Positions 37,238 through 45,503 are shown, counted from the first letter of the stretch. The stretch: 64,000 nucleotides of DNA from Bradyrhizobium sp. KBS0727 (GCF_005937885.2 NZ_CP042176.1:1235501-1299500); one strand, 5' to 3'. Translations and numbers: made by a program. The notes: a model not told the origin generated them from the sequence alone.

Positions 37238-38527
37238 TTGACCATAGCCATTCCTGATACGTCCGGCATTCCGCAAGCAGAGCGCGTCGCCGTTCGCGGC
37301 ACCTGGTATGCGTGGTACGTCGTCTTCATCCTCACGGGCTGCTACACGCTGGCGTTCCTGGACTCCAAGATCATTTTTATCTTGATTGAAAAGTTGAAGA
37401 GCGACCTTGCGCTGACGGACACCCAGTTGGGGATCATCGCGGGACCGGCATTTTCGCTCATGTATGCGGCCGGTGCGATTCCGATCGCGAAACTGTCGGA
37501 CCGGATATCGCGCAAGCTCGTCATCGCGGCGGCGGTCTCGGTATGGAGCGCGTTCACGGCGGCTGGTGGCCTGACCCAGTCGTTCTTTCCGTTCATGTTG
37601 AGCCGAACCGGTGTCGCGCTGGGAGAGTCTGCGTTGACGCCGGCCGCTCATTCGGTGTTCGCCGACTACTTCGCAGAGGGCCAGCGATCGACCGTCATCG
37701 CCATCTACTCTTGCGGGATCGCGTTGGGCGCTACCCTTGCCATGGTGCTCGGCGGAGTCCTGTCCGACCATTTCGGTTGGAGGACGACGCTCATGATCGT
37801 CGGCGGCGTCGGCGTGGTGCTCTCCGTCCTGGTCGCGGTCACCGTCCGGGAGCCGAAGCGGGATCTCGCCACTTCCGCCCGCCAGATGTCCGAGGCAAGT
37901 CTGGCCGCGTTGTTCGCCGATCCGGCGATCCGCCACACCATTATCGGCGGCGCGATTCTCGGAATCGCCAACGGCTCCGCGAGCGCCTGGGGACCCGCTT
38001 ACGTGATGCGCAACTTTCATTTGTCCGCGTCCGTGACCGGTGCCACCTACGGCAGCCTGCTGGGCGTTCTGGCGATCCTGGGAACGCTCAGTGGAGGCCT
38101 GATTGCGGGCTGGCTCTCGACCAGGAATAGCCGGTACGGGTTTCGGCTGCTGGCTGTCGCCTTCTTCTTTGCCACCGTCGCCAAGCTGCTGTCTCTCGTG
38201 ACGTCCAGCTACATTCTGTTCCTTGCCTTCGCGGCGATTTCCAGCGTCCTGCATTCGTTCTATCCCGGTCCGACCTATGCGACGATCCAGTCCCGTGCAA
38301 AGCCGAACGCGCGAAGCTTCGCGTCGGCCGTGACGATGTTCTGCATCAACGCCGTCGGTCTTGCCGGTGGCGCCTTCCTGACGGGGTGGTTGAGCGATCG
38401 CCTGGCGAACGAGTTCGGTGCGGACTCGCTCCGCTATGCTCTCGGGATCATGTCGCTGATGTCGGCATGGTCCGCGATCCATTATTGGAAGGCGTCGTCG
38501 TTCTTGGGAAAGTCGGAGCAAAAGTGA
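37238..38527 (+). CDS. MFS transporter (Spinster/ACS-like)
   Basis: A 429-residue permease with about 12 hydrophobic helices. The motif-A region between TM2 and TM3 reads IAKLSDRISRKLVI, and the N-terminal helix has CYTLAFLDSKIIF, as in Spinster-like and anion:cation symporter subfamilies. The start is TTG at 37238 with AGGGAGG six bases upstream, a strong site. As the third gene in the island operon it probably imports the compound attacked by the monooxygenase and hydrolase. Confidence 0.9.
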   Translation: MTIAIPDTSGIPQAERVAVRGTWYAWYVVFILTGCYTLAFLDSKIIFILIEKLKSDLALTDTQLGIIAGPAFSLMYAAGAIPIAKLSDRISRKLVIAAAVSVWSAFTAAGGLTQSFFPFMLSRTGVALGESALTPAAHSVFADYFAEGQRSTVIAIYSCGIALGATLAMVLGGVLSDHFGWRTTLMIVGGVGVVLSVLVAVTVREPKRDLATSARQMSEASLAALFADPAIRHTIIGGAILGIANGSASAWGPAYVMRNFHLSASVTGATYGSLLGVLAILGTLSGGLIAGWLSTRNSRYGFRLLAVAFFFATVAKLLSLVTSSYILFLAFAAISSVLHSFYPGPTYATIQSRAKPNARSFASAVTMFCINAVGLAGGAFLTGWLSDRLANEFGADSLRYALGIMSLMSAWSAIHYWKASSFLGKSEQK

Positions 38528-38591
38528 CGTTGCTGACACCTTCGCGATAGATCCGGCCGCGTTGGCCTGCCGTTTGGAAGAGAGAAGCGCT

Positions 38592-39572
38592 ATGCGTCAT
38601 GTGGCATTGGTTGCAGCACTTGTTATCACGGCCGTTGGTCTCGTTGCAGGGTCGCAAACCGCCGAAGCCGCGTTTCCGGATCGCACGATCAAGATCATCG
38701 TGCCGTTCGCTCCGGGCGGCCCGATCGATGCCATCGCGCGTCCTTTGGCCGTGGCGATGCAGGAGATCATCGGTGCGACTGTCGTGATCGAAAACCGTTC
38801 CGGCGCCGGCGGCATTACGGGATCGGAGTCCGTCGCGAGCGCTGCGGCCGACGGATACACGCTGCTGATGACCACGGGATCGCACATCGGCAACAAGGTG
38901 TTCAACGCCGCACAGGTTCGCTACGACCCCTTGCTGAGCTTTACGCCGGTAGCGGGACTGATCGAATCCAACGGAATTGTCCTTGTTGCGCGCAAGGACA
39001 TTCCTGCCGATACGATCGCCGCGCTCAATGCGTATGCGAAGAGCAAGCCGAATGGCCTGACCTATGGACACGCCGGCATCGGCAACATTTCCTACATCGC
39101 CGGCGAACTCCTCAAGACGCAGGCCGGCATGCCGCTTTCCGGCATTCCATATCGCGGCACGGCCGCCGCCCTGAGCGACCTGATCGGCGGTCAGGTTGAC
39201 CTGTGCTTTGTGGGCATTTCCGGGGCGCGCAGTTATGTCGATAACGGACAGGTCAAGGTCATAGCCTCGACCGGTGCGGAACGTGCTCCGGTTCTTCCCG
39301 GCGTGCCGACGATGCGGGAGGCCGGCTTTCCGGATTTCGTGGTGCTGGGCTATATCGGCCTTTGGGCTCCACGCGACACGCCGAAGACCGTGGTGACGCG
39401 GCTCTACGACACGGTCAAAGAGGCGCTCGCGCGTCCGAACATACGGGAATTGCTTTCGACGTTCGGCGCGGCGACCGAGGCCACGCCCCCGGAAGAGTTT
39501 GCGCGCTTTCTGGAACGCGATTTCGCGACCCAGCAGCGTTGGGCGCGCGACCTTGGCGTCATCCCGAAATAG
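38592..39572 (+). CDS. Bug-family (TctC-like) solute-binding protein
   Basis: A 326-residue tripartite-tricarboxylate-transporter receptor. The signal peptide is MRHVALVAALVITAVG...AEA, followed by FPDRTIKIIVPFAPGGPIDA and VIENRSGAGGITGSE, the carboxylate-binding loops of the family. There is no tctA/tctB nearby, which is common for Bug proteins. It may capture a carboxylate substrate, or sense it. It is the last gene of the island's plus-strand run. Start ATG 38592. Confidence 0.92.
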   Translation: MRHVALVAALVITAVGLVAGSQTAEAAFPDRTIKIIVPFAPGGPIDAIARPLAVAMQEIIGATVVIENRSGAGGITGSESVASAAADGYTLLMTTGSHIGNKVFNAAQVRYDPLLSFTPVAGLIESNGIVLVARKDIPADTIAALNAYAKSKPNGLTYGHAGIGNISYIAGELLKTQAGMPLSGIPYRGTAAALSDLIGGQVDLCFVGISGARSYVDNGQVKVIASTGAERAPVLPGVPTMREAGFPDFVVLGYIGLWAPRDTPKTVVTRLYDTVKEALARPNIRELLSTFGAATEATPPEEFARFLERDFATQQRWARDLGVIPK

Positions 39573-39591
39573 AATAGCGTCGTCGCGACGG

Positions 39592-40266
39592 CTACTCGAA
39601 CAGGTTTCGTTGCGTGTTCAGGAGGTGATCCCGCATTGCCCGGCTGGCATCGTCGGCGGATCGTTTTCGCAGCATGTCGCAGATCGTGCGGTGATGAGCG
39701 ATGGTCCTGCGCCGCTTCTCGGGCGTGATGGCGGCGAGGCGCAAAGCCTGCCAGTCACCGGACGATCGCGCCTCGTTGAACGCGGTGACCAGGCCGACGA
39801 GAACGTCGTTCCGCGTCGCCTTGGCAATCGCGAGGTGAAAGGCGCCGTCCCACTTGATCCAGTCTTCGTCGTTCCTGACCTCGGTCGTGCGCCGCATGCA
39901 GGTCTCGATGTTCAGCAGATCGGCTTCACTGGCCTTGATCGCCGCGATCGCGGTCATCGAAGGCTCGACGACGAGGCGGATCTCGAGGACTGATGCGGGA
40001 CTGCCACGTATGATGCGCTGGTCGATGCTGATTGGCCCGACCGTCCGGCGACCGAGAAAGGTGCCGTTGCGTCGTCCTCGCCAGACATGTCCGTCAAGTT
40101 CCATTCGGGTCAGAAGATGCCGCAGCGCACGACGGCTGATACCGAGTTCGGATGCAAGTTCGCGCTCGGGCGGAAGCTTGTCGCCTTCGGCCAACTCGTT
40201 CTGCTCGATGAAGGCGAGTAGCACGTTGGTCTCGATGGATTCAGATAGTTGTTCAGATTTGGTCAC
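39592..40266 (-). CDS. GntR/FadR-family transcriptional regulator
   Basis: A 224-residue regulator with an N-terminal winged helix (GDKLPPERELASELGISRRALRHLLTRMELDGHVWR, residues about 28-66) and a C-terminal FCD all-helical ligand domain (residues about 90-215; the His-type metal ligands fit DGAFHLAIA and AHHRTICDML). FadR/FCD proteins usually repress organic-acid catabolic operons until the acid binds. It is convergent with the Bug gene, 19 bases apart. It is the likely controller of the island. Confidence 0.9.
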   Translation of the reverse strand: MTKSEQLSESIETNVLLAFIEQNELAEGDKLPPERELASELGISRRALRHLLTRMELDGHVWRGRRNGTFLGRRTVGPISIDQRIIRGSPASVLEIRLVVEPSMTAIAAIKASEADLLNIETCMRRTTEVRNDEDWIKWDGAFHLAIAKATRNDVLVGLVTAFNEARSSGDWQALRLAAITPEKRRRTIAHHRTICDMLRKRSADDASRAMRDHLLNTQRNLFE

Positions 40267-40349
40267 GTGGGCCAGTTCCGATGAACTTAGTCTTCGCCAG
40301 TCGATCAGCGGTTAACGCCAAACATTAGCGCAATCGCGGGTGACGTCAT

Positions 40350-40385
40350 CAATTATAGCTTGAAAGGGCAATTATAGCTTGAAAG
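40350..40385. repeat. Two-copy 17-bp direct repeat upstream of gntR
   Basis: CAATTATAGCTTGAAAG occurs at 40350-40366 and again at 40369-40385, a 19-base period. It lies 84 bases upstream of the gntR start and just inside the right end of the island. Confidence 0.85.
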
Positions 40386-40422
40386 TACCCGGCTTTAACA
40401 GGCATTCCGATGCCCGGCCTCA

Positions 40423-40453
40423 TGCCGGGCATTTTCGTTACCAGCGCAATTCC
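40423..40453. repeat. Right copy of the 31-bp direct repeat (3' end of the HAD gene)
   Basis: Identical to 33413-33443. The stop and the last codons (ELRW) of the HAD hydrolase are within it, so the functional gene end is retained at this side. A partial GATGCCCGGCC palindrome arm at 40410-40420 precedes it, as also happens at the left copy (33371-33381). Confidence 0.9.
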
Positions 40454-41292
40454 CGCGTCAGCGCGCGGGGCGGGTGGCCGAACAGCTCCTTCACTGAGGC
40501 CGGGTCGAGCTGGTCGATGCCCTCGAACTCCTCGGAATGAATCCCGCGGGTCACGAACAGGCAATCGATCCCGAAGCCGAGTGCGCCGGTGAGATCGGTG
40601 CGCACGGAATCCCCGATCGCCAGCACGCGGTCGAGCGGTGCGGGATGGCCGCGGCGCTCGGCGGCCAGTTGCATCGCACGCTCATAGATCGGCCGGTGCG
40701 GCTTGCCGTAGAAGATCACCTCGCCGCCGAGCTCGCGATAGAGTTCGGCGATCGCGCCGGCGCAATAGATCAAGCGGTCGCCGCGTTCGACGACGATGTC
40801 GGGATTGGCGCAGACGAACGGCAGCTTGCGTTCGAGCGCCTGCAGCAGCATCGCACGATAGTCTTCCGGGGTTTCGGTTTCGTCGTCGAACGGTCCGGTG
40901 CAGACGATGTAGTCGGCCTGCTCCAGCGGCCCGATGACGGGATCGAGCCCGCGATAGATCGAATTGTCGCGCTCCGGACCGAGCCAGAACATCTTCTTGC
41001 CCGGGTGGTCGGCGACGAAATGCCGGGTCAGGTCGCCTGACGAGACGATCGCGTCATAGGTTTCGTCGGCGACGCCGAGCTTGCGCAACTGTCGCTGCAC
41101 GGAATCGGCCGGCCGCGGCGCGTTGGTGATGAGGATGACGGTGCCGCCGCGCTGGCGATAGGTGTGCAGCGCCTTGCAGGCCTCGGGAAAGGCCTCCAGC
41201 CCGTTATGCACCACGCCCCAGATATCCGAGAGGATGACCTCGACGCCATCCACGAGGTCGCGCAGCCGTTCTGCGAACCGCAATGTGGTCAT
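40438..41292 (-). CDS. HAD-superfamily hydrolase (TIGR01459-like, sugar-phosphatase type)
   Basis: A 284-residue class IIA HAD phosphatase. Motif I is ILSDIWGVVHNG, in which one Asp of the usual DxD is replaced, as in the TIGR01459 group. Motif II is LITNAPRP, the Lys is in YGKPHRPIYE, and motif III is AIGDSVRTDLTGA. The substrate is unknown; relatives include NagD-type nucleotide or sugar phosphatases. Its 3' end is the target of the repeat flanking the island and is intact. The EAL gene lies 15 bases upstream of its start on the same strand. Confidence 0.88.
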   Translation of the reverse strand: MTTLRFAERLRDLVDGVEVILSDIWGVVHNGLEAFPEACKALHTYRQRGGTVILITNAPRPADSVQRQLRKLGVADETYDAIVSSGDLTRHFVADHPGKKMFWLGPERDNSIYRGLDPVIGPLEQADYIVCTGPFDDETETPEDYRAMLLQALERKLPFVCANPDIVVERGDRLIYCAGAIAELYRELGGEVIFYGKPHRPIYERAMQLAAERRGHPAPLDRVLAIGDSVRTDLTGALGFGIDCLFVTRGIHSEEFEGIDQLDPASVKELFGHPPRALTRELRW

Positions 41293-41307
41293 GACATCGC
41301 GCGCCGG

Positions 41308-42792
41308 TTAGCCCGGTCCGGCGGCGCGGCGCGCCAGCGCGGCATTGCCGGTCGCCCGCGGCGGAGGTTCTGCGGCCGGGCCGGCGACGGTCGCGGGTTG
41401 GCTGGGGCCATCGGGAACATTGGAGCCATTGGAACTGTTCGGTTCAGTCTTGTTCGGGGTGGCCCCGCCGGTAGCAGATGCCCCTTCGGGCCGCAACGGC
41501 CGGGGTGGGGCAAACAGGAAGCCTTGCCCGAACCGGACATCGTAATCGAGCAGGTCCACTACCGCGCGCTCGCCCTCGATCTTTTCGGCGATCAGGTCGA
41601 TGCCGAAACGGCCGAGCAGGTCGGACAGGTCGGAGGGGTGGATGTCCGAGGTCGAGTTCTGTTTGGGATCGAGCAGCAGCGCCGCCGGCACCTTGATGAA
41701 ACGCACGCCGCGGTCGGCGAGTTCCCGGGGCTCGATCCGGAGGTCGCTGACATGATCGATCGAGAAACGGTAGCCGCGCTGCGACAATGCGGCGAGATGC
41801 TCGGTCTCGGTCGGGCCGAGATTGCGGAATGTCGCCTGCTTGAATTCCAGCACGAAGGAAGGCGCCAGCGCGCGGTTGGCCTCGAGGAAGTCGAGGCACT
41901 GCGCGAAAATCGTGGGATTGCCGAGCGTGGCTGCGGAGACGTTGCAGAACACGCCGACCTCCTTGTTGCGCACCATCAGGCGGCGCAGCACCTGCACGCA
42001 GCGCAACATCACCGTGTGATCGATGCGTCCGATCAGTCCGCCGGCTTCGGCGATGGCGATGAAATCGTCGGCGGCCAGCACCTCGTCCTTGTCGTTGCGC
42101 AGCCGCGTCACCGCCTCGTAGAAGCGAACCTTGCGCTGCGGCAGCGTCACCATCGGCTGCAGGTAGATATCGAGCCGGTTCTCCTCGACGGCGGTCTTGA
42201 CCGCGGCGAGGAGCTGCGCCTGGCCGCGCGAAGCCGCTGCGGGCGGGGCGGCGACGGGGGCCGGCGTCGGCGTGGCGATGGCCGCCGTCGCCGGTCTGGT
42301 GGCGGACGCTGTCTCCGGTGCCGTGGCTTCGACAAACGGCAGCTGCTCTTGTGAGACGGAACCCGGTCTGTCTGCGGCGGCGGCGCCCGCGGCCAGCAAA
42401 TCGTCATGGCCGGCCACGGAGGCCGCGAGCTGCTTGACCAGTACGCCGAGTTCGTTGATCTCGCCGACCACGGCCTGGATGCGGTCGGCACCAGTCGAAT
42501 TCGCCGATACCACCCGGCCTTCGACGGCCGCCAGCCGCCGGCCGAATTCGGCGACCTGGCGGGCGAGGTCGGCGGTGCCGCGTGACAGATCTGCGATCTG
42601 GCTGCCGACATCCGAGCGGTCGCGCAGTCGCATCGATACGGCGTTGTAGAGGATCAGGAAGGTCAGCGCGGTGAGCGCCACGATCGCGGATTCCGATCCG
42701 CTGATGCCGGCCACCGAATGCAGGACCAGGCCAAGCGACGCTGCGACCAGAACCATGCAGATGGCGATGAAAATCGTCGAAATGCGAATCAT
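41308..42792 (-). CDS. Membrane-anchored EAL-domain protein, probably catalytically degenerate
   Basis: A 494-residue protein with two N-terminal membrane segments (ISTIFIAICMVLVAASLGLVL and IVALTALTFLILY), a coiled-coil stretch (about 65-135), a Pro/Ala linker, and an EAL fold at about 195-450. The signature Glu remains but as YEAVTRLR (E226). N284 (NVSAAT), E316 and K367 (FIKVP) are kept, but the DDFG pair reads D346-H (SIDHVSDL). Loss of the second Asp usually removes c-di-GMP phosphodiesterase activity, so a c-di-GMP-binding or other regulatory role is more likely. GTG 42825 is an alternative start. Confidence 0.82.
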   Translation of the reverse strand: MIRISTIFIAICMVLVAASLGLVLHSVAGISGSESAIVALTALTFLILYNAVSMRLRDRSDVGSQIADLSRGTADLARQVAEFGRRLAAVEGRVVSANSTGADRIQAVVGEINELGVLVKQLAASVAGHDDLLAAGAAAADRPGSVSQEQLPFVEATAPETASATRPATAAIATPTPAPVAAPPAAASRGQAQLLAAVKTAVEENRLDIYLQPMVTLPQRKVRFYEAVTRLRNDKDEVLAADDFIAIAEAGGLIGRIDHTVMLRCVQVLRRLMVRNKEVGVFCNVSAATLGNPTIFAQCLDFLEANRALAPSFVLEFKQATFRNLGPTETEHLAALSQRGYRFSIDHVSDLRIEPRELADRGVRFIKVPAALLLDPKQNSTSDIHPSDLSDLLGRFGIDLIAEKIEGERAVVDLLDYDVRFGQGFLFAPPRPLRPEGASATGGATPNKTEPNSSNGSNVPDGPSQPATVAGPAAEPPPRATGNAALARRAAGPG

Positions 42793-43087
42793 GTCGCGCG
42801 CTACGCCCTCAAGTCCGAACCGCACCGACCCGGGAAAACACGGATATTTTCAGGCATAGTCCGGTTTGCGCTCCCCCAAGCGCTGCAACCTTAGCACCAA
42901 TGTTGATTCGCAGGGCTAGTGTTCTTTTGACACGCGCGGAACTGCGCCGGCTCTCTCGCCCCGCGCGTCGCGGGGAGAGAGGGGCAGGTGCGCAAGGAGA
43001 GGCGGCGGCTTCTATGCCGTCGCGCGGATCACATTGGCGACCTTGCTGGTCCGCGATCGGCGGATGCAAATCGGAACCGATAAGGCT

Positions 43088-44059
43088 CTACAGATCGGCC
43101 GCCGCGATCCAGAACACCTCGCCCTCGGAATCCTCGGTATCGAGCCAGAGCAACGGCAGTTCCGGGTAGGCGTCCTCCAGTTGCGGGCGGCAGCGGCCGA
43201 TCTCGCACAACAGCCCGCCCCGTGGCGTCAGATGCGCCTGCGCTTCGGCGAGGATGCGCCTGACGATATCGAGTCCGTCGGCGCCGCCGTCGAAGGCGAG
43301 TTTCGGTTCCGCGCGGCACTCGCGCGGCAGCTCGGCCATGCCTTCGGTGTCGACATAGGGCGGATTGGAGATGATGAGATCGTATTGCTTGCCGCCGATC
43401 GGCCCAAACAGATCGCCGCGGTGAAGTGTGAGGCGGCCTTCAAGCCCGTAATCCCCGACATTGCGCGCGGCGACCTCGAGCGCATCCTTTGAAATATCCA
43501 CCGCGTCGATTTCCGCGTTGGGAAAATGGTGCGCCGCCAGAACGGCAAGGCAGCCCGAGCCGGTACACAGGTCGAGCACGCTTTCGACCGCGGCGGGATC
43601 CGAAATCAGCGAGCCGCCTTCCGCGCTGCCGTCGCCGCCGAAATGGGATTCCAGCAATTCGCCGATGAAGGAGCGCGGTACGATGGTGCGCTCGTCGACA
43701 TAGAACGGCAGGCCGCGCATGTAGATCTTGTTGACGAGGTAGGCGGCGGGTTTTCGGGTGATGACGCGGCGTTCGATCAGGCCGAGGATCTTCTTGGCCT
43801 CGGCCACGGTGACGCGCGCGGTCGCGAATGTCTCGAACTGGTCGGGGTGAAGATGCAGCGCCTCGCAGACCAGGAAGGCGGCCTCGGCCAAGGGATCGGT
43901 GGTGCCGTGCGCGAACACCAGTTTGGCCTCGATGAAGCGGCTCACGGCAAAGCGGACGAAATCGAGCAGCGTCAGCAATTCGCCCGCGCCGACCTTTGGA
44001 AATTTCGCTGCGGCGGCGCGGCTGGGTTTGGCAGCGGCCGGTTTCCTGAGCTTCGCCAT
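43088..44059 (-). CDS. prmB: 50S ribosomal protein L3 N(5)-glutamine methyltransferase PrmB
   Basis: SAM-dependent methyltransferase of 323 residues that modifies a Gln of ribosomal protein L3. It has motif I LDLCTGSGCLAVLAA and the Gln-recognising NPPY at residues 232-235. PrmB-type flanks are VDERTIVPRSFIGELL and SNPPYVDTEGMAELPRECR. It has an Ala/Lys-rich N-terminus. The ATG shares a base with the moaE stop, so it is coupled to the moaD-moaE run. PrmC would be the main alternative, but the sequence after NPPY favours PrmB. Confidence 0.93.
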   Translation of the reverse strand: MAKLRKPAAAKPSRAAAAKFPKVGAGELLTLLDFVRFAVSRFIEAKLVFAHGTTDPLAEAAFLVCEALHLHPDQFETFATARVTVAEAKKILGLIERRVITRKPAAYLVNKIYMRGLPFYVDERTIVPRSFIGELLESHFGGDGSAEGGSLISDPAAVESVLDLCTGSGCLAVLAAHHFPNAEIDAVDISKDALEVAARNVGDYGLEGRLTLHRGDLFGPIGGKQYDLIISNPPYVDTEGMAELPRECRAEPKLAFDGGADGLDIVRRILAEAQAHLTPRGGLLCEIGRCRPQLEDAYPELPLLWLDTEDSEGEVFWIAAADL

Positions 44060-44526
44060 CAGGATTTGGTCCAGCGCGCCGCGGCGGTTTCATCGTGGCC
44101 GCGCGCTTCGACCCAGCTGGTGCCTTTTTGGCTTTCCTCGCGCTTCCAGAACGGCGCGTTGGCCTTCAGATAATCCATCAAGAACTCCGCCGCCTGAAAC
44201 GCCGCCTGCCGGTGCTGGGAGGCCGCCAGCACCACGACGATATTTTCGCCGGGGGTGATGCGGCCGACGCGATGAATGACGGACAATCCCGTCAGCGGCC
44301 AGCGCGCCATCGCCTCCTCGGCATGTCGCCGGATCTCGGCCTCGGCCATGCCGGGGTAATGTTCCAGCGTCAACGCCGCGATCGGTTCGCCATTCTCGCT
44401 GCCGCGGCAGATACCGCTGAAGGTGACGACCGCGCCGACATCGGTCCGGCTTTTGGTCAGCGCCGCGATTTCGTGGCCGATGTCGAAATCGGCTTCCTGG
44501 ATACGGATGGTGACGGCGGCACTCAT
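44059..44526 (-). CDS. moaE: Molybdopterin synthase catalytic subunit MoaE
   Basis: Transfers sulfur from MoaD thiocarboxylate to cyclic pyranopterin phosphate. The 155 residues include VVTFSGICRG, the conserved HRVGRITPGENIVVVLAAS, QHRQAAFQAAEFLMDYLK and the C-terminal PFWKREE with the catalytic Lys. A 102-base gap separates it from moaD upstream, and it overlaps prmB downstream. Confidence 0.95.
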   Translation of the reverse strand: MSAAVTIRIQEADFDIGHEIAALTKSRTDVGAVVTFSGICRGSENGEPIAALTLEHYPGMAEAEIRRHAEEAMARWPLTGLSVIHRVGRITPGENIVVVLAASQHRQAAFQAAEFLMDYLKANAPFWKREESQKGTSWVEARGHDETAAARWTKS

Positions 44527-44557
44527 GGAGTCATCTTTAGTTTGATGCGTCTTCTAT

Positions 44558-44582
44558 CGCAGATAAGTTTACGCAATCTGCG
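44558..44582. repeat. Repeat-derived 25-base dyad in the moaD-moaE gap
   Basis: CGCAGATAAGTTTACGCAAT..., 25 bases, matches 51053-51077 (CGCAGACAAGTCTACGCAGT...) with three transitions. The second site is inside an intergenic palindromic repeat; this one is inside an operon. Confidence 0.65.
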
Positions 44583-44628
44583 CAGGCTTGATTGCTATGC
44601 GAACCGGGATCCGCTTCGCTTGAAGACG

Positions 44629-44880
44629 CTATCCCCCGGTCATCGGCGGGAAGAAGGCAATCTCGCGGGCGCCCGCTATCACGGCGTCCGGCTTCACATG
44701 GGCATGGTCGATCGCGGCGCGGATCACCTTCGGCCTCTCGAACGCATAGGCGTAGGTCTCGCCGCGCCGGGAAAGCCAGCCGATCAAATCGTCCACCGTG
44801 CGCACGCTGGCCGGCGGCTCGACCGTTTCCTCGGCGACGCCGATCCGCTCGCGCACCCAGGCGAAATATTTGACCTTCAT
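44629..44880 (-). CDS. moaD: Molybdopterin synthase sulfur-carrier subunit MoaD
   Basis: Ubiquitin-fold sulfur carrier of 83 residues ending in the Gly-Gly tail (FFPPMTGG) that is adenylated and thiocarboxylated. It begins MKVKYFAWVRERIG, as in the family. The start overlaps the pgsA stop by 4 bases. The moaE gene lies 102 bases downstream rather than overlapping, and that gap holds a repeat-like 25-mer. Confidence 0.94.
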   Translation of the reverse strand: MKVKYFAWVRERIGVAEETVEPPASVRTVDDLIGWLSRRGETYAYAFERPKVIRAAIDHAHVKPDAVIAGAREIAFFPPMTGG

Positions 44881-45503
44881 TCCTCATCCTCCTTGATGAG
44901 GTGATGGATGCCGGCGCGGAAATAATCCCAGCCGGTGTAGATCGTGAAAATCGCCGACATCCACAGCAGGATAATGCCGATCAGGGTGGTCGGGGGCAGG
45001 ATCTGCTCGCCCGCTTCGCCGGCGATCAGGAAGCCGATCGCGACCAGCTGGACCGTGGTCTTCCATTTCGCCAGCTTGGTCACGGGGACGCTGACCCGCA
45101 GCGCCGCGAGATATTCGCGCAGGCCCGAGACCAGGATCTCGCGACACAGGATCACGATGGCGGCCCACAGCGTCCAGCCGTGAATGCTGTTGTCCGCCGC
45201 CAGCATCAGCAGACAGGACGCGACCAGGAGCTTGTCGGCGATCGGGTCGAGCATCCGGCCGAAGGCGGATTGCTGGTCCCAGATTCGGGCGTAATAGCCG
45301 TCGAGATAGTCGGTTACGCCGGCGGCGATGAAGACCGCCAGCGCCACCCAGCGCAGCCACAACGGGCCGTCCAGGATGGACTGATAATACACGCAGCCGA
45401 CCACCACCGGGATGGCGGCGATGCGGGCGTAGGTCAGGATATTCGGCAGGGACAGGCTTTTTGGCTGTTTGGCCTGCCCTTTGGTGGTGGTGGCGATGTT
45501 CAT
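44877..45503 (-). CDS. pgsA: CDP-diacylglycerol--glycerol-3-phosphate 3-phosphatidyltransferase
   Basis: Inner-membrane enzyme making phosphatidylglycerophosphate, the first committed step to PG and cardiolipin. The CDP-alcohol phosphatidyltransferase motif runs from D65 to D90 (DYLDGYYAR ... FGRMLDPIAD). Several hydrophobic helices fit a 208-residue family member. The ATG at 45503 is preferred. The gene order uvrC-pgsA-moaD-moaE is common in alphaproteobacteria. Confidence 0.95.
   Translation of the reverse strand: MNIATTTKGQAKQPKSLSLPNILTYARIAAIPVVVGCVYYQSILDGPLWLRWVALAVFIAAGVTDYLDGYYARIWDQQSAFGRMLDPIADKLLVASCLLMLAADNSIHGWTLWAAIVILCREILVSGLREYLAALRVSVPVTKLAKWKTTVQLVAIGFLIAGEAGEQILPPTTLIGIILLWMSAIFTIYTGWDYFRAGIHHLIKEDEE

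Larger units (their letters stand above)
33444..40453. mobile_element. Putative 7.0-kb inserted catabolic island
   Basis: A block bounded by the 31-bp direct repeat, with the right copy included at 40423-40453. It separates cheY from the HAD hydrolase gene, which would otherwise be convergent neighbours. The cargo is six genes: leaderless binding protein, FAD monooxygenase, beta-lactamase-fold hydrolase, MFS transporter, Bug protein and GntR/FadR regulator. No integrase, transposase or terminal inverted repeats are present, so the mechanism is open: excised integrase, recombination at a repeat, or a remnant of a larger element. Island status is inferred from the repeat and from the accessory content. 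Confidence 0.6.

Noticed and set aside
33444..40453. Insertion sequence or transposon
   Set aside because: No transposase, no terminal inverted repeats, and 31 bp is far longer than normal target-site duplications; an attachment-site or homologous event fits better.
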